A stretch of 64,000 nucleotides of DNA from an uncultured Tessaracoccus sp. (GTDB taxonomy: Bacteria > Actinomycetota > Actinomycetes > Propionibacteriales > Propionibacteriaceae), in the NCBI RefSeq assembly GCF_947286155.1, contig NZ_CAMYPD010000008.1:1-64000 (forward strand), given 5' to 3'. Below the pieces are notes generated by a model that made no database searches, was not told where the DNA came from, and worked only from the letters and a program-made list of their open reading frames with translations. The position numbers were made by a program, and so were the translations under genes. Position 1 is the stretch's first letter. The number at the start of each line of letters is the position of its first letter. Below are positions 52,608 to 60,373 of this stretch, piece after piece.

Positions 52608-53543
52608 CTACTGAGACTCAGCGTAGAGGCCCTGTGAAGACTGAAGGACCTCACGGATATAGCGGGCATTTCTAGCCCCATTACCCAGCCAGTCCCCTCC
52701 ATAATGTTCAGCTTGGAAGGCGCCACGATACCCTAACGATAGTGCTTTTTGGATAACCCATCTATAGTCAATCCATCCGTCTTCTAGAGACGCCGGCGCA
52801 GAGAAAAAAGCTCCCGTGGCAGAGTCTTCATCTCGAATGTAGTTCTTGATATGCCAGTAGTTGGAGTACGGCAGCACAGCCTCGAAAATATCCTTGTAAT
52901 CGGGCACTGGGCGATGCAGTCTTACAAGGTTCCCTACATCAGGGTTGATTCCCACCGCTGGGTGACCGCAGTCCTTAACAAACGCCACTGCGTCCTCAGC
53001 CGTGCCGATGTATGTGTCTTCATACATTTCCAATGCGATTTCCATGCCATTGCGCTGGGCATGATCGGCTAACTCCCTTACTCGCTCGATTGCGAGGGGA
53101 CGTAGCGCGGGGTCGTCGACATGCCCCTGGGCATGCCAGAACCACATCGCTTGCTGCTGCTCCGCTGTGAGTGGCTGCATGAAACCGATGTTGAGGATTT
53201 CGGCCCCAAGCTCAGCCGAGCGGTCAAGCGCACGGTGCATCATTGCGAGGTGTTCCTCGCCGTGCTCCCTGTCAACTAGGCTTCGTCGGCCAAAGGAGAC
53301 ACCTGGCACCGCCAAGTCAAAGGACTTGATGAGCTTCTTCAGCTCCACGAAACGCTCTTCCGGCAGTTCTCCGATGAGAATCCAATCGTCGATGGGGTCT
53401 ATCGCTTTAAAGCCTGCGCCTACGACTTGCTCGAGGTGGTCTGCCCAAGCAGAGACAGGCGCTTCCGCTAAGGGCGTTCCATCATCTGCCGTGTTGCCGA
53501 AGTTCATTTTTGCCGCGATTGGCCAATTATCTGCGGTGTACAA
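52608..53543 (-). CDS. Xylose-isomerase-like sugar-phosphate isomerase/epimerase (EryC-like)
   Basis: 311 residues, TIM-barrel. Metal and substrate ligands fit the family: Glu in EIALEMYEDTYIG, Asp in GINPDVGNLV, His in YWHIKNYIRDE, Glu in FQAEHYGGDW. EryC, the L-to-D tetrulose-phosphate racemase of erythritol catabolism, belongs to this fold; hydroxypyruvate isomerase is the main alternative. Follows the kinase by 32 bp. Confidence 0.8.
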   Translation of the reverse strand: MYTADNWPIAAKMNFGNTADDGTPLAEAPVSAWADHLEQVVGAGFKAIDPIDDWILIGELPEERFVELKKLIKSFDLAVPGVSFGRRSLVDREHGEEHLAMMHRALDRSAELGAEILNIGFMQPLTAEQQQAMWFWHAQGHVDDPALRPLAIERVRELADHAQRNGMEIALEMYEDTYIGTAEDAVAFVKDCGHPAVGINPDVGNLVRLHRPVPDYKDIFEAVLPYSNYWHIKNYIRDEDSATGAFFSAPASLEDGWIDYRWVIQKALSLGYRGAFQAEHYGGDWLGNGARNARYIREVLQSSQGLYAESQ

Positions 53544-53575
53544 CGCAGTTCCGCCTTCCTCTTGGTTGTTGTGAC

Positions 53576-55291
53576 TCAGCCCTGCTTCAGCTCTTCCGTC
53601 AGGGCTTCGACGATGAGCGCGAATGAAAGTGCGCCTGGGTCAGCTACACCGACGGCTTTGTCACCGTGTGATCGGGCACGCCCCAGGCCCGGCATCATGT
53701 CTGTGGTGGCGTCGGCACCATTTCTTGCAGCCGATGCAGCTTCGCCCCACGCGGCAGCCAAATCGTAATCGGAGGTGTTCGCCAGAGTCTCAGCAAACGG
53801 GGCGAGCGCGTCGACCATCGTCTTATCCCCTGGCATCGCGCCACCCATGGACTGCACAGCCTCCGCTGCTGCAGAGACGCCTTCTTTCACCTGCTCAACG
53901 GAGGGCGTATCATCGTCGCCGAGCACGCCGCCGATGGCTCGTAACATCGCGCCCCAGAGGGCACCGGATGTGCCACCGGCCCCGTCCTGCCAAGCATCGC
54001 CAACTCGCTTCAATAGCGTGCCCGCACCTGCTCCCTGCTCCGTGAGCGCTACAGCGGCCTCCGACGCTGCATGCGAGCCGTGCTGCATTCCAATCCCATG
54101 GTCTCCGTCGCCGGCAATGGCATCAACCCGCCCAAGCTCCTCGGCATGTTCGTCGACGACGCGCGCCACGGTCTGCAGCAACTCAGCGACGCGGGATGCG
54201 GCACGGCGCGATTCCTCACTGGCGTCGGGAAGCGCTTCGTCGGCATCGGCAGCGCTTGCCTCAAGGGCCACGGTCTCCTTGGACTCCGATACAGACCCTT
54301 CCGAGTACGCAGGCGACTGCGCCGCTGCTTTCCAAAGCTCTTCAAGTTCGGAGTCCACCCAACACAAGGTGAGCGACACACCAGCCATCTCGAAGCTGGT
54401 GCAAAACTCGCCGACCTTGATGTCTGCGACTTCGACATTTTCCGCATCGAGTTGCTGCATCACATGTCCTAGTAGGACGTACATTTCATCGTTCTTGAAC
54501 GCGCCAAGACCATTCACAATCACCACGGCGCGGCGCGAACCTCGATCGGGAGTAACAGATTCGGCGAGCAATTTCGTCACAAAGAGTTCAGCCAGCTCGG
54601 CAGGCGTAGGAACATCTACCTCATCCAATCCAGCCTCGCCATGGATGCCCATCCCAACGGCCATTCGTCCACGCGGCACGGAGAACAACGGCTCGTCACT
54701 ACCGGGAAGTACACAGCCAGTGAAGGCAACGCCTACGGAGCGAGTGCGGTCATTCGCGAGCGCGGCAAGGCGATGCACTTCATCAAGATCTTTACCTGCG
54801 GCCGCGGCGGCCCCTGCCACTTTGAACACCACAAGGTCGCCGGCAATACCACGCCGCTTATCGATCTCCGATTCGGGAGCCGACGAAATGTCATCGGTCA
54901 CGCGGACGGTACGGACCTCGATGCCAGTTGCCTCGAGCGCCGCGCTGGCCTCGTCGAATTGCAACTTGTCACCGGCGTAGTTGCCATAGCTGAGCAACAC
55001 ACCACGCCCCTGCTCGACGGTACGGGCGACGCTTTCCACCTGCCGGGCGCTAGGCGAAGCGAAGATATTGCCGAGCACCGCGCCGTGTGCGAGTCCCGGA
55101 CCTACAAGGCCAGCAAATGCCGGGTAATGACCAGACCCTCCACCGATCACCAGAGCTACTTCATCCTCGGCGCTACGCGTCGTACGCACCACCCCACCAA
55201 ACACCGACTGCACGGCATCACTGTGAGCACGCACAAAACCGCGCGCGGCATCCGCGGCAAACGTGGATGAATCATGCTTCAGAAACGTCAT
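53576..55291 (-). CDS. Dihydroxyacetone-kinase-type fusion (DhaK-DhaL), probable tetrulose kinase
   Basis: 571 residues. DhaK half (about 1-330): VIGGGSGHYPAFAGLVGPGL, LLSYGNYAGDKLQFDEA and the substrate-anchoring His in VGMGIHGEAGLDEV. DhaL half (about 370-571): VDAIAGDGDHGIGMQHGS (nucleotide/Mg) and GGTSGALWGAMLRA. A single-chain DhaK-DhaL is ATP-dependent, unlike the PTS type. In M. smegmatis the D- and L-erythrulose kinases DerK/LerK have this design, and the neighbours here (RpiB, TIM, EryC-like) fit that, so tetrulose kinase is preferred to glycerone kinase. Confidence 0.85.
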   Translation of the reverse strand: MTFLKHDSSTFAADAARGFVRAHSDAVQSVFGGVVRTTRSAEDEVALVIGGGSGHYPAFAGLVGPGLAHGAVLGNIFASPSARQVESVARTVEQGRGVLLSYGNYAGDKLQFDEASAALEATGIEVRTVRVTDDISSAPESEIDKRRGIAGDLVVFKVAGAAAAAGKDLDEVHRLAALANDRTRSVGVAFTGCVLPGSDEPLFSVPRGRMAVGMGIHGEAGLDEVDVPTPAELAELFVTKLLAESVTPDRGSRRAVVIVNGLGAFKNDEMYVLLGHVMQQLDAENVEVADIKVGEFCTSFEMAGVSLTLCWVDSELEELWKAAAQSPAYSEGSVSESKETVALEASAADADEALPDASEESRRAASRVAELLQTVARVVDEHAEELGRVDAIAGDGDHGIGMQHGSHAASEAAVALTEQGAGAGTLLKRVGDAWQDGAGGTSGALWGAMLRAIGGVLGDDDTPSVEQVKEGVSAAAEAVQSMGGAMPGDKTMVDALAPFAETLANTSDYDLAAAWGEAASAARNGADATTDMMPGLGRARSHGDKAVGVADPGALSFALIVEALTEELKQG

Positions 55292-55323
55292 CGCTCAGCT
55301 CCTCATCGTCGAGGGATCCGTAT

Positions 55324-55347
55324 ACAAGATCCTATAGGATGTTGTAC
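55324..55347. promoter_or_regulatory. Palindrome upstream of the kinase operon, candidate GntR operator
   Basis: TACAAG-ATCCTATAGGAT-GTTGTA-like dyad. The 12-bp core ATCCTATAGGAT (55330-55341) is perfect, flanked by TACAA/TTGTA with one mismatch between. It lies 33 bp upstream of the kinase start. FCD GntR regulators bind such AT-rich palindromes. Confidence 0.55.
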
Positions 55348-55423
55348 ATCGTAGCTGATCCCGCTCGCCGCCGCTAGGGGATCCCATATATTCATCCGCG
55401 AGGTACGGGAACCAAGCGGCAAC

Positions 55424-55500
55424 TAACCCGATATCCACATTCGTTTGCTACAAACGCCAAAAACCAGCGTTCTCAAGAAACGAGTGTGGATATCGGGTTA
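55424..55500. repeat. 77-bp nested palindrome, family B copy 3
   Basis: TAACCCGATATCCACATTCG with the complement ending GTGTGGATATCGGGTTA. Inner hairpin ACGC-loop-GCGT. Its right end is 15 bp from the leftward ligA stop. Bases 55348-55423 hold no gene. Confidence 0.87.
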
Positions 55501-55515
55501 GTCGAGCGATCTACG

Positions 55516-57777
55516 TCAGCGCCCCAGCGCGCCCGGCCCCTGCTCCACGAGTACCTTGAATTGCGCTGCGTCGAGGACGGGAATCCCGAGTTCCTCCGCC
55601 TTCGCGAGCTTCGAGCCCGCGCCGGGCCCAGCCGCCACGTAGTCCGTCTTCTTCGACACCGACCCAGCCGCCTTGCCGCCTGCGGCGATGATGGCTTCCT
55701 TCGCGCCCTCGCGGGTGTAACCCTCGAGCGTCCCCGTCGCGACGACGGTCAGCCCAGCGAGCACACCGTCGTTCACCACCGCTGCGCCTGGCCCCGGATG
55801 ACCGGGCGTCGCGAATCGCACGCCAGCGTCGCGCCACCGTCGGATGATGTCTTGGTGCCAGTCGACGGCAAGCCAGTCGACGAGCGAGGCCGCGATCGTC
55901 GGGCCCACACCTTCCACCTGGGCGAGCTCGTCGGCCGACGCCTGCTCGATGGCCTCGAGCGAGCCAAACCAGTCGGCCAGCGCGCGCGCCGCCACCGGCC
56001 CAACGTGACGAATGTTGAGGCTCACCAGTTGGCGCCACAGCTCCTTCGTCTTGGCCTTCTCCAGCTCGGCAAGCAACTTCTCCGCCTGCGCGCTCGGCTG
56101 GACCTCGCCCTTCACCTTCTTCTGGAACGGCATCCGTACCGACGGGTTCCCCTCGGCGTCGAGCTTGGGTTCGCCGGTCTCGGCGTCGGTCACCACCACC
56201 TCGATCGGCACCAACTGCTCCAGCTGCAAGTGGAACAGTTCGGCTTCCGTGACCAGCGGCGGCGTCTCCGGCACCTCCGGCTGGGTCAGCGCGGCCGCCG
56301 TCACCTCCCCCAACGCCTCAATGTCGAGCGCATTACGCGAACCAATGTGCTCGACGCGCCCGCGCACCTGCGCCGGGCACGACTCCGCATTCGGGCAGCG
56401 CAGGTCGACGTCGCCCTCCCGCATCGGCCGCAGCTCGGCGCCGCACTCGGGGCACGCGCTCGGCATCTCGAACTCGCGCTCGTCGCCGTCGCGCAGCTCC
56501 GCAACAGGCCCAAGCACCTCGGGGATCACGTCGCCGGCCTTGCGCAGCACGACGGTATCCCCGATGAGTACGCCTTTCGCGCGCACCACATCTTGGTTGT
56601 GCAGCGTCGCCTGGCGCACGACCGAGCCCGCCACCCTGACCGGCTCCATCACCGCATACGGCGTGGCGCGCCCGGTGCGCCCGACGCCGACCTTGATGTC
56701 CAGCAGCTTCGTGTGCACCTGCTCGGGCGGGTACTTGTACGCGATCGCCCAGCGCGGGGCTCTCGACGTCGTTCCGAGCCCGCGCCGCAGCGCCAGCTGG
56801 TCGACCTTGACCACCACCCCGTCGATCTCATGCTCCAGAGAGTTGCGCCGCTCCCCGTACTGCTCGACGTAGGCCACCACCTCGGCGGGATCACTCACCG
56901 TGGCCACGTGGGGGCTCGTCGGCAGGCCCCACTCGCTCAGCAGCGCGTACACCTCGGATTGCGAGGCGACGTCGGGTTCCCACGCCCCGATGCCGTGCAC
57001 GATGAGCTCGAGTCGACGCAGCCGCTCCTCGCCGGCGCGCAGCTCGAGCCCGGATTTCTCGTCGAGTAGTTGGCGCAACGAACCCGCCGCCGCGTTGCGC
57101 GGATTCGCAAGCGGCGGGAAGCGTCGCTGCGCAGAGGCCTGCGCCTTGTCTTCCTGGAAGTTCGGGCGCCCGCACATCTGCTCGACCACTTCGTCGCGCA
57201 GCTCTTCGAGCACGCCGTTCAGGTCCTCGAAGGCCTGCTTGCGCAGATACACCTCGCCGCGCACCTCGACGATGTCCGGATGCGGCCCGCCCGCCAGCCT
57301 CTTCGGGATGCCGGGGATACGCCGCACGTTCACGGTGACGTCCTCGCCGGTCACGCCGTCGCCGCGAGTGGCCGCGCTGACAAGCTCACCGTGCTCGTAG
57401 CGCAGGCTGAGCGCCAACCCGTCGATCTTCAGCTCACACAACCACCGCGCTGCCCCATCGGTGCTTGCCGCCGCTTTCTGCAGCCAGGAGGTGAGCTCGT
57501 CGGTGGAAAAGACGTTGTCGAGTGACAACATCTTCTCGGCATGCTTCAGCGGCGGGAACCCACGCCCGACGGCGCCACCCACCGTCTGCGTGGGGGAATC
57601 CTGGGTAACGAGCTCGGGGAATTCGCGTTCGAGCGCTTCGAGCTCGTGCACGAGCGCGTCATACTCGGCGTCAGAGACGCTGGGGGCGTCGCGGACGTAG
57701 TAGGCGTTGCGGTGTTGCTCGATGGTCTCGCGCAGTTCGCGAGCGCGCTGCTGGGCGGAGTCGAACGATGAGGTCAT
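55516..57777 (-). CDS. ligA: NAD-dependent DNA ligase
   Basis: 753 residues; the usual length is about 670-700. Domains: Ia (about 1-65, YYVRDAPSVSDAEYDALVHE), adenylation with the nucleophilic Lys at about 117 in CELKIDGLALSLRYEHG, OB-fold, four-Cys zinc finger (ACPECGAEL...CPNAESCPAQ), HhH repeats (VGPVAARALADWFG, VEGVGPTIAASLVDWL) and a C-terminal BRCT domain (GLTVVATGTLEGYTREGAKE). About 50 extra residues sit between the zinc finger and HhH region (PIEVVVTDAETGEPKLDAEG), an insertion seen in some actinobacteria. Confidence 0.97.
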   Translation of the reverse strand: MTSSFDSAQQRARELRETIEQHRNAYYVRDAPSVSDAEYDALVHELEALEREFPELVTQDSPTQTVGGAVGRGFPPLKHAEKMLSLDNVFSTDELTSWLQKAAASTDGAARWLCELKIDGLALSLRYEHGELVSAATRGDGVTGEDVTVNVRRIPGIPKRLAGGPHPDIVEVRGEVYLRKQAFEDLNGVLEELRDEVVEQMCGRPNFQEDKAQASAQRRFPPLANPRNAAAGSLRQLLDEKSGLELRAGEERLRRLELIVHGIGAWEPDVASQSEVYALLSEWGLPTSPHVATVSDPAEVVAYVEQYGERRNSLEHEIDGVVVKVDQLALRRGLGTTSRAPRWAIAYKYPPEQVHTKLLDIKVGVGRTGRATPYAVMEPVRVAGSVVRQATLHNQDVVRAKGVLIGDTVVLRKAGDVIPEVLGPVAELRDGDEREFEMPSACPECGAELRPMREGDVDLRCPNAESCPAQVRGRVEHIGSRNALDIEALGEVTAAALTQPEVPETPPLVTEAELFHLQLEQLVPIEVVVTDAETGEPKLDAEGNPSVRMPFQKKVKGEVQPSAQAEKLLAELEKAKTKELWRQLVSLNIRHVGPVAARALADWFGSLEAIEQASADELAQVEGVGPTIAASLVDWLAVDWHQDIIRRWRDAGVRFATPGHPGPGAAVVNDGVLAGLTVVATGTLEGYTREGAKEAIIAAGGKAAGSVSKKTDYVAAGPGAGSKLAKAEELGIPVLDAAQFKVLVEQGPGALGR

Positions 57778-57819
57778 GCACCCATCTTCGCATCTGGCGC
57801 GAACGCTGGCTGCACGCGC

Positions 57820-59022
57820 TCAGTACCAGCGATTAGCGCGCCAGAACTTGTACGCGCCGGCGTACCCGCCGTAGCGCTTATTGACGTAGTTGTACTGCCA
57901 GCGCAGTGCGACGACGGGGTCATTCCAGTTGGGCCCCAGCTTGGAGCAGGGGTAGGCCTGCGCGAGTCCGCACGCCCCGCTCGAGGGGTTCTTGGCGTTC
58001 GGGTTCCAGCTGGATTCCTTGGAGACGATGTAGTCGACGTACTGCCACTGGCTTTCCGGGATTCCAGCCGCGCGCATCCAGTCGTACTTCGTACCGGTGC
58101 GCTTCCCGGTGGTGGCGAGGAGATCGTCGGGCTTGGCGGTAGGCGTCTTGGGATCGGGTGTTGGCGTAGGGGTGGTTGCAGGTGAGGGTTTCTTGGTGCC
58201 GACGGTGGTGACCTGCGTAACAGGCTGCTTCACCACTTCCTCAGAATGCTTCTTCGACGACACCTTCTTGCCGTCGTGATACACGTCGCGGTACGTCTCA
58301 CGCTTGAGCCCGTCGACGCCCTCGGTGGTGACCTTCTCCTCACCTTGCAGGAGCTCGTCGGACTTCTTCTTCGTCTTCTCGAACGGCACCGTGACGTCCT
58401 TCGTCGACGACTTCACCTCAACGTCGGTGAATTCGACGCGCATCCCGTCGGTCAGGAGGTCTGCCGCAGGCTGGCTGAGGATGTCGTCGTCATCGGGGGT
58501 GATGCCCTTACTGGCGAGGAGTTCTTCCACCGTCCCGGCGAACCGCACTGGAGTCTCCTTGCCTGCCGAGACCAGCGTCACGTCCTTCGCCGTCACGACG
58601 TCGACGCTCAACCCGTCGCGTCCAATCGCGGCAGACCGCGACACCGACACCGCCGAGTCCGGCTCGTCCAGGCGCAGGAAACCCAGCGCTTCCTCCACTG
58701 AGCGCGCCGTAGTCCAAATCTTGCGGCTCTCACCGTCGAGGGTGAGCGTGAGCGGGCGCCCGTAACGAACGTCGATGGCAAGCCCGTCAGTCACACGCGC
58801 GTCCTCGGTGGGCAGCACGGCGTCGTGGGCGCCGAGCGTGATGCCCTCGGCGGCCAGCACGTCGCCGACGGTGGCTTCGCTCGTCGCGAGCACCTTGGCC
58901 TGGCCGTCGACGCGCAGGGTGACGTCGCGCTGCTGCGACGAGGACGCCGCAGCCATACCTCCGACGAGCGCCAGCGCCGTGGCAGCGGCGGCGGTCGGGA
59001 TCAGGATTTGGCTCTTCTTCAT
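57820..59022 (-). CDS. DUF348-G5 cell-wall protein with lytic transglycosylase-like domain
   Basis: 400 residues from ATG 59022. Signal/anchor MKKSQILIPTAAAATALALV. Three DUF348 (ubiquitin-like) repeats at about 33-185, the G5 domain at about 190-275 (EFTDVEVKSSTKDVTVPFEK through DGKKVSSKKHSEEVV), a Pro/Thr-rich linker, then a C-terminal SLT/aggregation-promoting-factor domain (YIVSKESSWNPNAKNPSSGA then CGLAQAYPCSKLG). The plan is that of Rpf/YabE peptidoglycan hydrolases. Paralogue of the gene upstream. Confidence 0.88.
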   Translation of the reverse strand: MKKSQILIPTAAAATALALVGGMAAASSSQQRDVTLRVDGQAKVLATSEATVGDVLAAEGITLGAHDAVLPTEDARVTDGLAIDVRYGRPLTLTLDGESRKIWTTARSVEEALGFLRLDEPDSAVSVSRSAAIGRDGLSVDVVTAKDVTLVSAGKETPVRFAGTVEELLASKGITPDDDDILSQPAADLLTDGMRVEFTDVEVKSSTKDVTVPFEKTKKKSDELLQGEEKVTTEGVDGLKRETYRDVYHDGKKVSSKKHSEEVVKQPVTQVTTVGTKKPSPATTPTPTPDPKTPTAKPDDLLATTGKRTGTKYDWMRAAGIPESQWQYVDYIVSKESSWNPNAKNPSSGACGLAQAYPCSKLGPNWNDPVVALRWQYNYVNKRYGGYAGAYKFWRANRWY

Positions 59023-59055
59023 CGTGACTCTCACTCGCGCATGGAGGGCGCAGCG

Positions 59056-60279
59056 TCAGCCTACAACCTGCCACGTGACGGTGACCACGCCGGACTTGAC
59101 GCCACCGATGGCCTTCATGGCTGCGGTGGAGAGGTCGAGGCAGCGTCCGGCGATGTAGGGGCCGCGATCGTTGATGCGCACCACGGTGGAGCGCCCGTTA
59201 GCCTTGTTCGTCACCTTCACGCGGGTGCCGAAGGGCAGCGACTTGTGCGCTGCAGTGAAGTCGTGGGTGTTGAACCGCTCGCCGCTGGCCGTGGGCTGCG
59301 GGTCCCAGTAGTACGACGCCTTGCACTGGTTGCCGACCGCCGGCGTGAGGTTCTCGCCACCGCCATTGTTGTTCTTGCCGCCGGACTTGGTGTTGCCCTT
59401 GCTATCGGACTTGTTGTCGCTCTTGCTGGCAGCACTCGGCGCAGGTGCTTCCTTCGTGCCGACGGTGGTGACCTCGTCGACGGCGTTCTTCAGCACCTTC
59501 TCCGAATGCTTCTTCGACGACACCTTCTTGCCGTCGTGGTACACGTCGCGGTAGGTCTCACGCTTGAGCCCATCGACGCCCTTCGTGGTGACCTTCTCTT
59601 CACCCTTCGGGAGTTTGTCGGACTTCTTCTTCGTCTTCTCGAACGGCACCTTGACGTCCTTCGTCGACGACTTCACCTCAACGTCGGTGAACTGGATGGT
59701 CATCCCGTCGGCGAGAGCGGCGGTCAGCGCGGGCTTGACGATGTCGTCGCCGTCAGGCTCGATGCCGGCATTCGTGAGCACATCCTCGACGGTGCCTGCC
59801 AGACGCACCGGGGTCTCCTTGCCTGCCGAGACGAGCTTCACATCCTTCGCCGTGATGACGTCGACGCTCAGCCCTTCGCGACCGATGGCTGCGGAGCGCG
59901 ACGTGGAGACGAGCGAGTCTTTCTCGTCGAGGTCGAGGTAGCCGAGCGCTTCCTCCACCGAGCGCGCGGTGGTCCACACCTTGCGGGTCTTCCCGTCGAC
60001 GCTCACCTCGAATGGGCGACCGTAGTTCACCGCGACGGCGAGCCCGTCGGTGACCTTCGTGTCCGGCGAGGGCAGTACGACGTCGTGAGCGCCGACCTTG
60101 AGACCCTGCGCTTCCAGCACATCTGCGACGGTGCCTGCCTTCGCTTCGACGGCCTGGGGTTGGCCGTCGACGGTGAGCGTCACGTCGTAGGTGCGAAACG
60201 CCGTAGCTGCTGCGACGCCGCCCACGAGCGCGAGGGCGGTGACGCCGGAGACCACGGGGATCAGAATCTTCTTCTTCAT
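59056..60279 (-). CDS. DUF348-G5 cell-wall protein with RlpA-like double-psi barrel
   Basis: 407 residues from ATG 60279 (MKKKILIPVVSGVTALALVG). The same three DUF348 repeats and a G5 domain almost identical to the downstream paralogue, then a Ser/Lys/Asn-rich linker and a C-terminal DPBB domain: KASYYWDPQPTASGERFNTH, SLPFGTRVKVTNKANGRSTV, RINDRGPYIAGRCLDLSTAA (catalytic Asp in N-D-R-G-P). A 33-bp spacer to the paralogue suggests co-transcription; the two look like one scaffold fitted with two different peptidoglycan enzymes. Confidence 0.9.
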   Translation of the reverse strand: MKKKILIPVVSGVTALALVGGVAAATAFRTYDVTLTVDGQPQAVEAKAGTVADVLEAQGLKVGAHDVVLPSPDTKVTDGLAVAVNYGRPFEVSVDGKTRKVWTTARSVEEALGYLDLDEKDSLVSTSRSAAIGREGLSVDVITAKDVKLVSAGKETPVRLAGTVEDVLTNAGIEPDGDDIVKPALTAALADGMTIQFTDVEVKSSTKDVKVPFEKTKKKSDKLPKGEEKVTTKGVDGLKRETYRDVYHDGKKVSSKKHSEKVLKNAVDEVTTVGTKEAPAPSAASKSDNKSDSKGNTKSGGKNNNGGGENLTPAVGNQCKASYYWDPQPTASGERFNTHDFTAAHKSLPFGTRVKVTNKANGRSTVVRINDRGPYIAGRCLDLSTAAMKAIGGVKSGVVTVTWQVVG

Positions 60280-60373
60280 TCGGTGCACTCTCAATAGTTT
60301 CGGATACTCATGCTTGAGACGAGAACATGGTACGGCCTCACTGAGAGAAACCAAAATGTTTTCTGAGAAACGC

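Noticed and set aside
60279..60373. A ydaO-type c-di-AMP riboswitch before the RlpA-like gene
   Set aside because: The gap is only about 95 bp, too short for that riboswitch, and its conserved core is not visible.
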